Source: Chamaelirium japonicum
Lineage: Eukaryota > Streptophyta > Magnoliopsida > Liliales > Melanthiaceae
DNA: 64,000 bases
NCBI GenBank assembly: GCA_947650365.1
Contig: OX393552.1
Location: 19,060,351 to 19,124,350 of the forward strand
Direction of reading: 5' to 3'
Shown: positions 50,501-56,889 of the stretch, piece after piece
How positions within the stretch are numbered: position 1 is the first letter of the stretch
Layout of the letters: every line of letters begins with the position of its first letter
Translations under genes and position numbers: made by a program
Notes under the pieces: model-generated
Told to the model about the DNA's origin: nothing
Database searches by the model: none
What the model saw: only the letters and a program-made list of their open reading frames with translations

Positions 50501-51606
50501 AATATACCCGTTGTGGACCTCCCCTTAAAACCCGGGTTTTGAGGTGTGAGGGTATCTAACAATATAAATAGTTTTCGGTGGCCATGCTCGAAATATTTCA
50601 GTCTGGGAGTTCACTAATATGCAGATCCATGAAAGTTTTAAATCCATGCTTACCAATCGGATCAATAGGTATCAAATTTAGCTCGAAATGTATCTAAATA
50701 TTTCAGTCTGGGAGTTCACTAATATGCATGTTTTCGGTCAGTTTCGGGCCAGATTTGGGCCAAGTTCGAAATATTTCAGTCTGGGAGTTCACTAATATGC
50801 TCGAAATGTATTAAATCCATGTTTTCGGTCAGTTTCGGGCAAGACTCGGGCCAAGTTCGAAATATTTCAATCTGGGAGTTCACTAATATGCAGATCCATG
50901 AAAGTTTTAAATCCATGCTTGCCAATCAGATCAAAAGGTATTAAAAAAATAGCTCGAAATGTTTTTCTTTTAACTTCGATCTGTCTTCCAGATTTCGAAC
51001 TGGTTCATAAACGCACGTGTTCGTCTTTGGAAGCCGATGATTGAGAAGATTTATAAAGAAGAGGTCGGTGACACCGAGATGGACTCTAATTCTTCCTCAG
51101 AAAATGCGGCCAAGAGCAGGGACGAGATCAGATCCTCCAAGGAAATGCAAGACATGCAGAGCTATGCAACCGAAAGATGCCACATAAGGCATTTGATGGA
51201 ATCTTCTAATCCCAATAATCACATCTCCAACGCAGGCACGAGCCCGCGAGCTGCTGACTTTCTGAACGATGCGAGCCCGCGGGATGCCTACATGAATCTC
51301 AAGTCAAAGGACCAAAGAACAGATGTGGATGACTACAACCTTCTTCGCGAAGCTCTCACCAACTCTGATGGCAGTTCGAGGTTTATGACATGTCCTATAG
51401 CGGAGTCGGGGAGTTACGGGCACAGTGAGATTTCTCTTACTCTGGGTCTGCAGCATTGCAACTCTGGGCTCGCAGTGAGAGGGGAAGGCATGTTCAGCGT
51501 AGCTGAACGTCCCCTCGGGTCCGATGTAGCATACGACTGCATGAATGTAGCCGATCAGCGGCACAGGTTTGGATCATCTCATCAGCTTCATGATTTTGTG
51601 GATTGA
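9028..51606 (+). CDS. BLH1-like: BEL1-like homeodomain protein (BLH1-like), 4 coding exons
   Basis: This is a nuclear TALE-class transcription factor; BELL proteins pair with KNOX proteins and bind TGAC-type sites. Exons 9028-9966, 41458-41834, 41932-41992 and 50992-51606 join at GT/AG sites into 1992 nt (663 residues) with no stop. Residues about 158-166 hold the GLSLSLS motif. SKYLKAAQQ at 227 opens the SKY/BELL (POX) domain, which continues in exon 2 ([29 protein letters not shown]). The homeodomain is about 416-478, with GLPE, the TALE loop HFLHPYP and the recognition helix [11 protein letters not shown]. The ZIBEL motif ISLTLGL is near 606, and the C-terminus [14 protein letters not shown] is typical of the BLH1 clade. 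The 61-nt third exon and all intron positions are canonical. The ATG at 9028 was chosen because the frame opens upstream only at a GTG (8989). The gene looks intact. The unusual part is the element-filled introns of 31.5 and 9.0 kb. Confidence 0.93.
10033..10906 (+). other. Unique-looking intron sequence
   Basis: AT-rich, without long frames, repeats or recognisable element ends. It probably represents original intron 1 sequence before the insertion of copia B at 10907. Confidence 0.5.
10907..11085 (+). repeat. B 5' LTR
   Basis: 179 bp, TG...CA ends, ATCTA on its left. It contains a CT-microsatellite tract near its end. Confidence 0.92.
11086..11097 (+). other. B primer-binding site
   Basis: TGGTATCAGAGC, directly after the LTR; initiator methionine tRNA type. 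Confidence 0.85.
11098..11676 (+). repeat. B leader with GATC-rich and CGCG-rich short repeats
   Basis: An untranslated leader of repeated GATCTGATCC and CTCGCGATCCGCC-like words, composition-biased and open on the minus strand in several frames. I see no coding evidence. Confidence 0.65.
11677..16012 (+). pseudogene. B gag-pol, copia order
   Basis: Parts in order: gag (about 11730-12330); zinc knuckle [14 protein letters not shown] (about 12428-12470); protease with DSGAS (about 12709); GAG-pre-integrase LWHRRLG (about 13110); integrase core with DYSRYTW (about 13360) and the [13 protein letters not shown] block (about 13570-13610); Ser/Pro-rich spacer (about 14000-14350); RT (about 14540-15200) with [10 protein letters not shown] and YVDDM; RNase H with DADWAGD (about 15555) and EAEYRAM; and the terminal HDPP block near 16000. 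Broken, with about three breaks. Confidence 0.87.
16019..17237 (-). repeat. C LTR, left (3' in element sense)
   Basis: 1219 bp, pairs with 19904-21123. It contains a GA-microsatellite around 16795-16870 and the palindromic ends TGATGC/GCATCA. Confidence 0.9.
17400..19680 (-). pseudogene. C gag and protease-like region
   Basis: On the minus strand: an N-terminal gag with a glutamine-rich start ([15 protein letters not shown], about 19630); the retrotransposon gag domain ([16 protein letters not shown], about 19390-19330; then [11 protein letters not shown], about 19050); zinc knuckle [14 protein letters not shown] (about 18770-18730); and an aspartic-protease fold with DGG rather than the usual DSG (about 18450), followed by ILGRPWQFD (about 18220). 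A C-terminal stretch of about 250 residues follows (about 18150-17400) in which I recognise no domain. No RT or integrase motif was found. Confidence 0.8.
19904..21123 (-). repeat. C LTR, right (5' in element sense)
   Basis: 1220 bp, about 99 percent identical to 16019-17237 by eye; GTTTG follows at 21124-21128. Confidence 0.9.
21137..21311 (+). repeat. B 3' LTR
   Basis: 175 bp, preceded by a G-rich polypurine tract and followed by the ATCTA duplication. Confidence 0.92.
21317..21918 (+). other. Intron 1 sequence without recognisable elements
   Basis: AT-rich, no long frames. Probably intron sequence or an unrecognised old repeat. Confidence 0.4.
21958..22135. repeat. GGATACGGCCC minisatellite
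   Basis: About ten imperfect copies of an 11-bp word (GGATACGGCCC, GGATACGGCTC, GGATACGGGAG) in the left arm of the Mutator-like element. Confidence 0.75.
22183..22223. repeat. AAACCC hexamer tract
   Basis: About six tandem AAACCC units with one variant. It resembles, but is not, the plant telomere repeat CCCTAAA. Confidence 0.6.
22331..23495 (-). mobile_element. 5'-truncated LINE (L1-like), RT zinc-binding end
   Basis: Inserted on the minus strand with a 12-A tail (T-run at 22331-22342) and a perfect 17-bp duplication (ACAAATGCCCCCCTCTA) at 22314-22330 and 23496-23512. It encodes the C-terminal end of a plant LINE ORF2: [22 protein letters not shown] near 23410, then the zf-RVT zinc-binding region with [18 protein letters not shown] at about 22780-22730. 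Two overlapping frames (22992-23471 and 22415-23005) are needed to cover it, so it has at least one frameshift. The endonuclease and polymerase parts are missing because of 5' truncation. The intact duplication suggests a moderately recent insertion. Confidence 0.88.
23680..24609 (+). other. Intron 1 sequence without recognisable elements
   Basis: AT-rich with T-runs (for example 24508-24518). No coding signal or element ends seen. Confidence 0.4.
24615..24919 (-). mobile_element. TRIM (terminal-repeat retrotransposon in miniature)
   Basis: 305 bp flanked by an exact TGCTA duplication (24610-24614, 24920-24924). On the minus strand the 5' LTR is 24919-24778 (TGTTGAGATGG...TTAACA), followed directly by TGGTATCAGAGC (24777-24766) and about 40 bp of interior, then the 3' LTR 24723-24615 (TGTTGAGAATAG...GTAACA). 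The LTRs (142 and 109 bp) share their ends and several blocks but are clearly different variants. No coding capacity, as usual for TRIMs. Confidence 0.85.
25060..25200 (+). repeat. F 5' LTR
   Basis: 141 bp; AGGCT on its left, primer-binding site on its right. Confidence 0.92.
25213..25680 (+). repeat. C-rich leader of F
   Basis: Runs of C (up to about 17) and CTTCCGCCGCCC words, as in A1. Confidence 0.7.
25683..31425 (+). pseudogene. F gag-pol, copia order
   Basis: Parts: start of gag (25683-25841) and its continuation after the solo LTR (about 27170-27720); zinc knuckle [14 protein letters not shown] (about 27793-27835); protease DSGAS (about 28157); GAG-pre-integrase LWHRRLGH (about 28553); integrase with DYSRCTW (about 28808) and [13 protein letters not shown] (about 29020); Ser/Pro-rich spacer; RT (about 29950-30620) with YVDDM; RNase H DADW (about 30970) and EAEYRAM; terminal HDPP near 31420. 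Broken, with several breaks. Confidence 0.87.
25842..27167. mobile_element. Solo LTR of a gypsy-type element inside F
   Basis: A 1326-bp insert begins TGATGCAGG and ends CCTGCATCG, with ATGAT on both sides (25837-25841, 27168-27172). The uninterrupted relative A1 reads straight through at the matching gag position. The ends resemble those of element C, and short blocks such as TTTCAGCATATATA are shared, so it may be a related family. There is no internal coding region, as expected after LTR-LTR recombination. Confidence 0.8.
31439..31579 (+). repeat. F 3' LTR
   Basis: 141 bp, preceded by GAGGGGGAG and followed by AGGCT. Confidence 0.92.
31585..32775 (+). other. Probable old long-LTR retroelement remnant
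   Basis: TGGTATCAGAGC at 32652-32663 follows a CCTAACAAC end, as expected at an LTR/primer-binding-site junction. The upstream sequence (to about 24925, interrupted by F) could be a long LTR and the A-rich downstream pieces (32664-32775, 35389-35598, 38917-39066) its interior. No coding domain was recognised. Weak evidence. Confidence 0.3.
32958..32992 (-). other. H1 hairpin next to the polypurine tract
   Basis: Perfect 11-bp inverted repeat CAAACTGATGT / ACATCAGTTTG with a 13-nt loop, a few bases inside the polypurine tract. It is kept in H2 at 35775-35809. Confidence 0.8.
33740..34470 (-). repeat. H1 tandem array I (GCGCAGGGCACAAGTGCAGG-like)
   Basis: Variable units of GCAGGGCACAAGTGCAGGCGCAGGCGGACCGG type. 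33929-34060 contains a nearly exact tandem pair of about 66 bp. Overlapping long minus-strand frames here reflect the low stop density of the array. Confidence 0.75.
34600..35065 (-). repeat. H1 tandem array II (GGGCTGCAGGAGGGGCCGGC-like)
   Basis: Units of about 30-65 bp built on GCTGCAGGAGG and GGCCGGCGAAAGACCGGCAGG. The same array type is in H2 at about 37265-37800. Confidence 0.75.
35133..35165 (-). other. H1 hairpin downstream of the primer-binding site
   Basis: CCTCCCCGA pairs with TCGGGGAGG (9 bp), extended inward by TCGC/GCGA after a 2-nt bulge, about 40 nt from the primer-binding site in element sense. A counterpart lies in H2 at about 38659-38697. Confidence 0.65.
35775..35809 (-). 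other. H2 hairpin next to the polypurine tract
   Basis: The same perfect 11-bp arms and 13-nt loop as H1 32958-32992. Confidence 0.8.
36370..37110 (-). repeat. H2 tandem array I
   Basis: Degenerate GCAAGGC/GGACCGGTAGAGCGCA units like H1 array I, in a different order and number. Confidence 0.65.
37265..37800 (-). repeat. H2 tandem array II
   Basis: GGGCTGCAGGAGGGGCCGGCGAAAG-like units, homologous to H1 array II. Confidence 0.7.
38079..38654. mobile_element. hAT MITE with CTAGGCGG arrays
   Basis: 576 bp flanked by an exact 8-bp duplication GCCCGGCC (38071-38078, 38655-38662). The inverted ends read CAGTGTTCTAAAAAGCG on the left and CAAGGTTCTAAAAAGCG on the right complement. An 8-bp duplication with CA(G/A)-type ends fits the hAT superfamily. 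The arms hold many CTAGGCGG/CCGCCTAGG words and the centre an (AT)n tract near 38489-38515. No transposase; depends on an autonomous hAT. Confidence 0.85.
38659..38697 (-). other. H2 hairpin downstream of the primer-binding site
   Basis: GGTCGCC pairs with GGCGACC around a GGC loop, and GGCCTCC with GGAGGCC outside it. Same place as the H1 hairpin, with a partly different sequence. Confidence 0.6.
38917..41457 (+). other. Intron 1, last part: degraded sequence
   Basis: No intact element. 39067-39078 (complement of TGGTATGAGAGA) next to TGTTGATAAT at 39079 may be a decayed minus-strand LTR junction. A (GT)n/(GC)n tract lies at about 40105-40135. 40990-41040 contains GCCCCATCTATTTGGGGCCGGC, a word resembling the end of Au-type plant SINEs. 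41441-41457 is the pyrimidine-rich tract and acceptor of exon 2. Confidence 0.4.
41458..41834 (+). CDS. BLH1-like: BLH exon 2
   Basis: The acceptor is CCCTTTCAG|GTT and the donor ATCC|GTAATA. The exon is 377 nt. It starts [11 protein letters not shown] and runs through the second half of the BELL domain ([19 protein letters not shown]) to [21 protein letters not shown], the first helix and loop of the homeodomain. The last proline codon is split with exon 3. Confidence 0.94.
41835..41931 (+). other. BLH intron 2 (97 bp)
   Basis: GTAATA...TTTTTCACCAG, phase 2, inside the homeodomain after HFLHP. It is the only intron of the three free of insertions. Confidence 0.92.
41932..41992 (+). CDS. BLH1-like: BLH exon 3 (61 nt)
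   Basis: The acceptor is TTTTTCACCAG and the donor AGTCAG|GTATGC. It completes the split proline codon and encodes [20 protein letters not shown], homeodomain helix 2. The 61-nt length is the usual one for this exon in BELL genes, and it restores the frame. Confidence 0.94.
42160..42300 (+). mobile_element. TRIM-like 5' LTR fragment
   Basis: TTGAGCTGTTTGTCCCACG... to a junction with TGGTATCAGAGC (42277-42288) and AGGCCCCACTC, matching the layout of the TRIM at 24615-24919. No second LTR found, so it is a partial copy. Confidence 0.6.
42454..42592 (+). repeat. E 5' LTR
   Basis: 139 bp, TGTTAATG...CTCCTAACA, CTCCC on its left. Confidence 0.92.
42640..43340 (+). repeat. C-rich leader of E
   Basis: Long C runs with CCGCCCG, CACCTCTCC and CACCTCCCCG words; open frames in several registers on both strands are composition artefacts. 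Confidence 0.7.
43590..43870 (+). repeat. Short duplicated block before the E protease
   Basis: A segment of about 120 bp (CGGTCTTACTCCGACCGCCTC ... GCCACTCCGGGTACT) occurs twice in tandem. One copy of the same block is in chimera D at about 49960-50070. Confidence 0.75.
43860..47077 (+). pseudogene. E protease-integrase-RT-RNase H
   Basis: Parts: protease with the DSGAS site (about 43888); GAG-pre-integrase LWHRRLGH (about 44185); integrase core with DYSRCTW (about 44440) and [13 protein letters not shown] (about 44650); Pro-rich spacer (about 45150-45270); RT (about 45600-46280) with [10 protein letters not shown] and YVDDM; RNase H with DADWAGD (about 46622) and EAEYRAM; terminal HDPP block ending at 47077. 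Broken, with a few breaks. Confidence 0.87.
47091..47229 (+). repeat. E 3' LTR
   Basis: 139 bp, preceded by GAGGGGGAG, followed by CTCCC. Confidence 0.92.
47235..48764 (+). other. Intron 3 sequence between E and D
   Basis: Mostly featureless. A 32-bp direct repeat (CCACCTTATTGCTTAT...CTCTTG) lies at about 47608-47639 and 47692-47723. 48363-48540 is rich in GGGCCCAA words and may be one arm of an old DNA element; no second end was found. Confidence 0.4.
48770..48879 (+). repeat. D 5' LTR (TRIM-like)
   Basis: 110 bp, TGTTAACAGATGG...ATCTAACA, followed directly by the primer-binding site 48880-48891. Confidence 0.85.
50452..50561 (+). repeat. D 3' LTR (TRIM-like)
   Basis: 110 bp, five differences from 48770-48879. 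Confidence 0.85.
50591..50891 (+). repeat. Four copies of a 32-bp intron repeat upstream of exon 4
   Basis: AAATATTTCAGTCTGGGAGT... units start at about 50591, 50696, 50769 and 50860, separated by shared blocks (GTTTTCGGTCAGTTTCGGGC, CATGAAAGTTTTAAATCCATG). The array ends about 100 bp before the exon 4 acceptor. Confidence 0.85.
50992..51606 (+). CDS. BLH1-like: BLH exon 4
   Basis: The acceptor is CTGTCTTCCAG|ATTTCG. 204 codons and TGA at 51604-51606. It opens with the recognition helix [15 protein letters not shown] (most relatives have V, not I, at the first position), then the acidic [17 protein letters not shown] block, an unstructured tail, the ZIBEL motif and the conserved C-terminus. 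Confidence 0.94.
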   Translation: MSNWFINARVRLWKPMIEKIYKEEVGDTEMDSNSSSENAAKSRDEIRSSKEMQDMQSYATERCHIRHLMESSNPNNHISNAGTSPRAADFLNDASPRDAYMNLKSKDQRTDVDDYNLLREALTNSDGSSRFMTCPIAESGSYGHSEISLTLGLQHCNSGLAVRGEGMFSVAERPLGSDVAYDCMNVADQRHRFGSSHQLHDFVD

Positions 51607-51996
51607 GGGGTGGCTTAAAATGTGGGGGCCATTTGATGTGTCAGATGCAAGAATAACATGCCTAATGTTGCTCTTGAATCCTTGTTGCAGCTGTTAAAGG
51701 AAGAGCCATTAGCATTAAACACAATTAGGGGAGAGTGTTGTTGTAAAGATAGATTATAGATGCATATTAAATATTTTTTGTGTTACTGCTGAAGGAGACG
51801 AAGTGTAACTAATTTCATTTAAGAATCCTCTTGTTTGAAGGTGAAAGCTGTAGTAATAACATAAAGGAACACTTTGTAGTAAGTTCATCTGTGGCAGAAG
51901 GGAGCTGACAACTGCTTTGTATGTGCTTGACCAACAATCTTAACCATACACTTTCTCGACTTGTCTCGTGTAGTGCTAGAATTTCTGAAATAACCT
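51607..51996 (+). other. BLH 3' flank, probable 3' UTR
   Basis: AT-rich, no coding frame. No canonical AATAAA seen; AT-rich variants such as ATTAAATATT near 51765 could serve as the polyadenylation signal. Gypsy LTR sequence begins about 390 bp after the stop codon. Confidence 0.5.
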
Positions 51997-52024
51997 TGTA
52001 GACACACAAATTGTGTCTAACCCG

Positions 52025-52190
52025 GACCCGACTCGCATACGCCAATGTGGAGGCAAACCCGACACACACTCAGATCCGGACCCGACTTGCATGCACCAAT
52101 GCGGAGGCAAACCCGACACGCATTCGGACCCGGACCCGACTCGCATGCACCGACTCGGAAGCAAACCCGACATGCAAACCGGACTCGACC
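52025..52190 (+). repeat. 54-bp tandem repeat, three copies
   Basis: Units starting GACCCGACTCGCATAC at 52025, 52079 and 52133, inside the presumed U3 of the Tat LTR. Confidence 0.8.
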
Positions 52191-52648
52191 CACACCAAAC
52201 AAGGGGCCGGGTGGGCTCATCCCCAAGTGGGGCCCACCCGGACCCCCTTATGGAAATCCGAACCCTTAAGGGGGTGGTCGGCCATGCAAAGAAAGAAAAG
52301 AAAAGAAGGAAAAGGAAGAAAGAAAGAAAAGAAAAGGAAAGAAAAGAAGAAAAAGGAAACAAATACCGCCATGCACGGGGGGAGGTTGCGTATGACGTCT
52401 ACATAAGTGTGGATCTGCGCCGATCCCTCGATTCGACGGACAAGAAACGAAGCCGGGTCGCTATCGACTTTATGTGCAAGATTCAAAATAAATTCAAAGA
52501 AGATTGAGCCATAACTACTCCACCAGAAAAGGAAGGCAAATAAATGTTTATTCCTCTCTTCAATGGAAGAATAAATCTTGGGGTAATTATGGGAGAGATA
52601 TTAAAGGGATTCAAATAAACTTCTCATATCTCTCCCTTCCCCCCTTCA

Positions 52649-52662
52649 CCTATAAATAGAGG
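52649..52662 (+). promoter_or_regulatory. TATA box of the Tat LTR
   Basis: CCTATAAATAGAGG within the LTR, the best TATA match nearby; transcription of the element would start about 30 bp downstream. Confidence 0.6.
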
Positions 52663-54016
52663 GGGAGGGGGAGGCTCAAGAGGTCGAAGGTGAAGACAAA
52701 GCGAAGGAGCTCTGCAGAAGAGGAGACACGCCCTTCATCGACCCAAGGCTTCACGAGGCACGGGCAAGCCTATCCCTTTGGGATCGGCTTAGTCCATTAA
52801 AAGCCCTCATCAAAGTGAAGGCCCTTGCACAAGAAGATCAAGCCTTCGACTCCGTGCACGAAGAAGAAAGCTTGGAGGAGAAGAACCCTTCGCCTCCGAA
52901 GACGCCAGAAGCAAAGGCCGGAGAAGAAGATCGGAGCGGCACTACCCCGTCGGCTCCAACAAGCATTCGACTCCGATCAAGCCCAAAAGCCCGGAGAAGA
53001 GGACCAAAGCGTCATCACCCCGTCGCCTCCGACAAACGCCCACTCCATCCACGAAGTTGAAAGCTTGGAGAGGGACACCTGAAGCGTCGCTACACCCGTC
53101 GCCTTCAAAGCAAAGCCGATGCTACAACCGTCGCACGGAGATCGGTGCCACCCCGCCCCCGCCATCTTCAAAAGTAAAGCCTTCGAATCCGATCATGCCA
53201 AAGAAGCCCGGAGAAGAAGAGAAGCAAAGCCGGCGCGACACCCGTCGTCTTCAAAGCCAAGCCTTCGACTCCGATCACGCCAAAGAAGCCCAGAGAAGAA
53301 GAGAAGTTAAGCCGACGCCATAACCGTCGAGGAAGCCGGAAAAAGCCTTGAAGAAGTAGCCATCGTCGTTCGAGAAGAAAATCAAGTCAACGCAACAAGC
53401 CAAAGCAAAAGCCTCTGTAAAGCCTGCGCCAAAGCAACGCTAGTGCCAAAGCCAAGCAACTACGCCGGTTACGAGCAAAACACCGCACGTTCTAGCCGAT
53501 ACGACGCAAAGTCCGGAAGAACTAAAGCACCGCAAGCCTCTACCCGTCTACGTTCAAGCGCAAGCGCCAAAGCAAAGCAAAAGCTAGAGCCACGCCAAAA
53601 CAAAGCTAAAGCCGACGCCAAAAGCACGATCAACGCCACGAACTGACGATCAAGGATGCCGAGGTCTAGCAATGATCGAGGAAGACACAAAGATCGAGGA
53701 ACGAAGCTGAAACCCCCCTAGCCGAGGAAGCACGAAGCACGGAAGGGACACAAGCAACGACGGATACTCCTTAGCCTCTCAAAGAACCCTCACCCTGTAA
53801 AGACCTATGTCCTGGGCAACCCCTTCAGAGCTCTCGTATGAATACCACGTGGAGACGCGAATCAAAGGGACCCTCTAGAGGATCTCTCCCACAATCTCCT
53901 GATCAATATTCGCCGCACCCGGCTCACCACCCCCGAGTCCCCGGGTCCCGACACTTGTAATCTTTGCGTGTTTGCAATAAAGACGACCCGGATCTTTTTC
54001 TGCGCATACAGATTTC

Positions 54017-54034
54017 TGGCACGCCCAGGGAGAC
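54017..54034 (+). other. Tat primer-binding region
   Basis: TGGCACGCCCAGGGAGAC, six bases after the LTR end. The TGGC(A/G)C start is usual in this lineage; it is not the initiator methionine type used by all the other elements here. Confidence 0.65.
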
Positions 54035-54083
54035 CTCTTCTCCTTTCATCCGTACGGCTGAAGAAGTTGCTTCAAGTTCGTAA

Positions 54084-55930
54084 TGGCCGGGACAAGCAAT
54101 GATGCGTTTGCTCCAAACCCTTTACACATCGCCGAGTCTCCTCTACTCCGACACGGTGGTCCAGTAAACCCGAAAGGTGATGTTCCCCCGATGGTACGCG
54201 TCTACACTCGGCGTACTCGAACTCTTACGGATGTCTTCAAGCCAGAAATTACTGCTGAAGATGCTCGTCAAAACACCGACGAGGCCTTGGTGCATAAAAA
54301 AACAAGCCTCGATCCTGGAGTCCATGTCCAGAAGTTTGGGGAGGACCAGCCCCAACCCTGAGCCCGTTCAGGTTCTCCAACAGACGTTTGCAGGGGGCAA
54401 ACGTTCGTCATCAAGCAAAAGCGAGTCGGCGCAACTACGTCTCCGACGATGACGGTGAGGATGCAAGCATGCAACATCGGGACGTCCTCCGTCATCATCC
54501 TCCGTCCGCTCTTCAGCTCTAAGTCATACAAATGGGCGAACATATGGCGCAGATTACTCAACTGATGGAGGAGAAGGATCGTCACATCAATACGTTGCTT
54601 CAAAAGCTAAGCACAAAGGAGGCTACAGCAGTTGATCAACCTCTTGCTTCTCCAGTAGCCGCTCCAGCTCCGTCTTCAACTCCCGCTCCTGCAGAGGTTT
54701 GTTCCGACAATTCTAGCGACTACTCCAGCACTTTCCTCGGTTCCCGTTCCGACGGAAGTCATCTCTCCAGTACCAGTCCGGTGGCTACACAACCTTCGGC
54801 GACGGCGATGATAAATGCTCAGCAAATACAAGCGTTGGTAGCCGACGTGATGCATTCCCATGGTAGTGGTCTTCCTTCGATCACGGTGGCATACTCGAAG
54901 CCTTACATCGCGAGGATCCAGCAGCTGCGTTTTTCGATCGGGTTCCACCCTCCAAAGTTCCAGCACTTCGATGGGAAGGGAAATCCACGGCAGCATGTTG
55001 TTCACTTCATCGAAACCTGCAATATTGTCGGCACATACGGAGATGAGATGGTGAAACAGTTCGTTCGCACCCTCAAAGGCAACACATTTGGCTAGTATAT
55101 GGATCTTCCTCCAGGATCTATCGACAGCTGGGATCAGATGGAGTGGGAGTTCCTCAATCGCTTCTACAGCACCAGACGCATCGTCAGCATGACCGAGCTT
55201 ACTGCCGTCAAGCAAAGGAAGGATGAGCCGGTGATCGACTACATCGACCGATGGATGAACCTCGCGCTAAATTCACGAGATCGCTTGTCTGAAGACTCGG
55301 ATATCGAGATGTGCACCCAAGGCATGCACTGGGGCCTGCTTTACATCCTCAAAGGTATCAAGCCTCGATCCTTCGAAGAACTCGCAACTCGGGATCACGA
55401 CATGGAACTCAGCCTAGCAAACCGTGGAGACTCAAAGAATAAGGACTTCCTGAAGGTAGAGAAGAAGGATAAGCCGCCGGCACCGAAACCAAAGCACGTC
55501 AATGTTGCTGACGTCTCTTTGACCTCCAAGCCACTCAAGATCGATGGCAAGCTGAATCAAGGAAAAGGAGCCGCCATACTGCCGCCTTCGCCTCAAAGAC
55601 AAAGGATGACTCTCGAGGAGCTCGAAGCAAAAGAATATCCCTTCCCGGACTCGGAAGTCTCCTCTATGTTCGACCAGCTGCTGCAGGAGAAGATGATAGA
55701 GCTTCCTCCCTCAAAGAGACCCAAGCAGATGCATCGCGTGGATGACCCTCTCTTCTGCAAATACCACCGAGTGGTTAGCCATCCCATCGAAAGATGCTTC
55801 GTCTTCAAAGAAAGAATCATGGCACTCGCAAAGCAAGGGAAAATAGAAATCGACTCCTGGGAGGTCGCTACGGGCAACATGACGTCTATCACTTTCGGTT
55901 CCTTCCCGTCGGTACGCGTTGATGCATGAC
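54084..55930 (+). pseudogene. Tat gag
   Basis: Begins MAGTSNDAF. The retrotransposon gag core is at about 54950-55430 (FDGKGNPRQHVVHF, then WEFLNRFYSTRR and VIDYIDRW). The CKYHRVVSHPIERC motif (about 55757) is the CX2-3H-type knuckle typical of Tat gag. Broken. Confidence 0.8.
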
Positions 55931-56889
55931 AAGGAGCACCCAAATTGCGCGTCAACCGCCAAAGTCCAATCGCGAAGTCAGCTTCCCAACTGAAGGTTTT
56001 GAAGCGACGACAACGTTCTTGTGCGCTCGCTGAGGAGGAAATGTCATTGTCCCGGCGGCAACCATCGCCCACGTCAGCACCTCTCCCAAGCAAAGTCCCG
56101 TCTCAACGTACTCTCCAACTGAGATATGAGCAAGGAGATCCAGAAGTCGGTCTGTTGGGCCAGCCTTCGGGAAAGTTCGACTATTATGTCCTCTACTCGA
56201 AACCTCCCTCCGTTTCGATCGAAGAAATCAAGCCCACCGGCTGGGGATCGAAAGACGATCCAGAAAAGCCTCCGGAAGAACAAGCTTCTCTGACTGATAA
56301 GGAACCAGCTGCTGCTCCCGATCATCACCTTAGTAGGGAAGAATCCATCGACGAAGAGGCATGGGTCATGCTATCCCGGCGACGAAGGTCATGGCAAGCA
56401 AGGCAACATAAGTAAGACCGGATAATGAGGAGACTTCCTGAGCGAAGAACTTACAAGAAGCGAAATAAGGCGCCAGGAAGAAAGGCGTTCAAAGTGCCGC
56501 TAGCAGATCCAGATGATCTCCTCCAGCGAAGCCTTCCGGAACCAGCAACATTGCAAGAATTCTTCCCCGATCACTTCCTCCCAGTCGATCAGTGCATCAG
56601 GGTCTCTTGTTGCATGGTCGGAGTTCATAACATGTCGGAAGAAAAAGGCGAAATCGAAACTTCTAAAGAAGGTGACTCCACCGACGAGAGAGACGACTCC
56701 GACAAAGAGGGCACTGCCTCTCACGATGAGGTAATCATGTACTTGCCACTCGTAGAAGCTTTGCACCTTCCGAAGAAGGCTCACCTAGCAATTGACTGCA
56801 GCCCTAGTAGACCCAGACAGCTACAAGAAGAAAAGGAAGGACGGCAAGAAGGGCAAGACTGTCACCTCGTGCGATGCGACGATAACCTT

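Larger units (their letters stand above)
48770..50561 (+). mobile_element. Chimeric LTR element D: TRIM-type LTRs, copia-family interior
   Basis: 110-bp LTRs at 48770-48879 and 50452-50561 (five differences) have a near-matching flank pair (ATAAA, ATATA). The LTR sequence (GGTAAGGGAGG...TGGACCTCCCCTTA...) resembles the TRIM LTR at 24778-24919, not family A. TGGTATCAGAGC at 48880 and a GTGAGGGGGGA polypurine tract before the right LTR make it structurally complete. The interior resembles copia family A/E: C-rich leader, the block shared with E, a protease-start fragment (about 50080-50110) and an embedded family A LTR end with its own TGGTATCAGAGC (about 50292-50339). Non-autonomous. Confidence 0.82.
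41993..50991 (+). other. BLH intron 3 (8,999 bp)
   Basis: GTATGC...CTGTCTTCCAG, phase 0, splitting the homeodomain just before the recognition helix. It holds a TRIM fragment, copia E, chimera D and a four-copy repeat close to the acceptor. Confidence 0.92.
51997..54010 (+). repeat. Probable 5' LTR of the Tat element
   Basis: From TGTAGACACAC to GCGCATACA, about 2.0 kb. The end is supported by the primer-binding region six bases later; the start is a guess from TGTA/TACA ends, since the partner LTR is outside. It contains a TATA box (CTATAAATAGAGG, about 52650) and an AATAAAG signal (about 53981). Confidence 0.55.
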
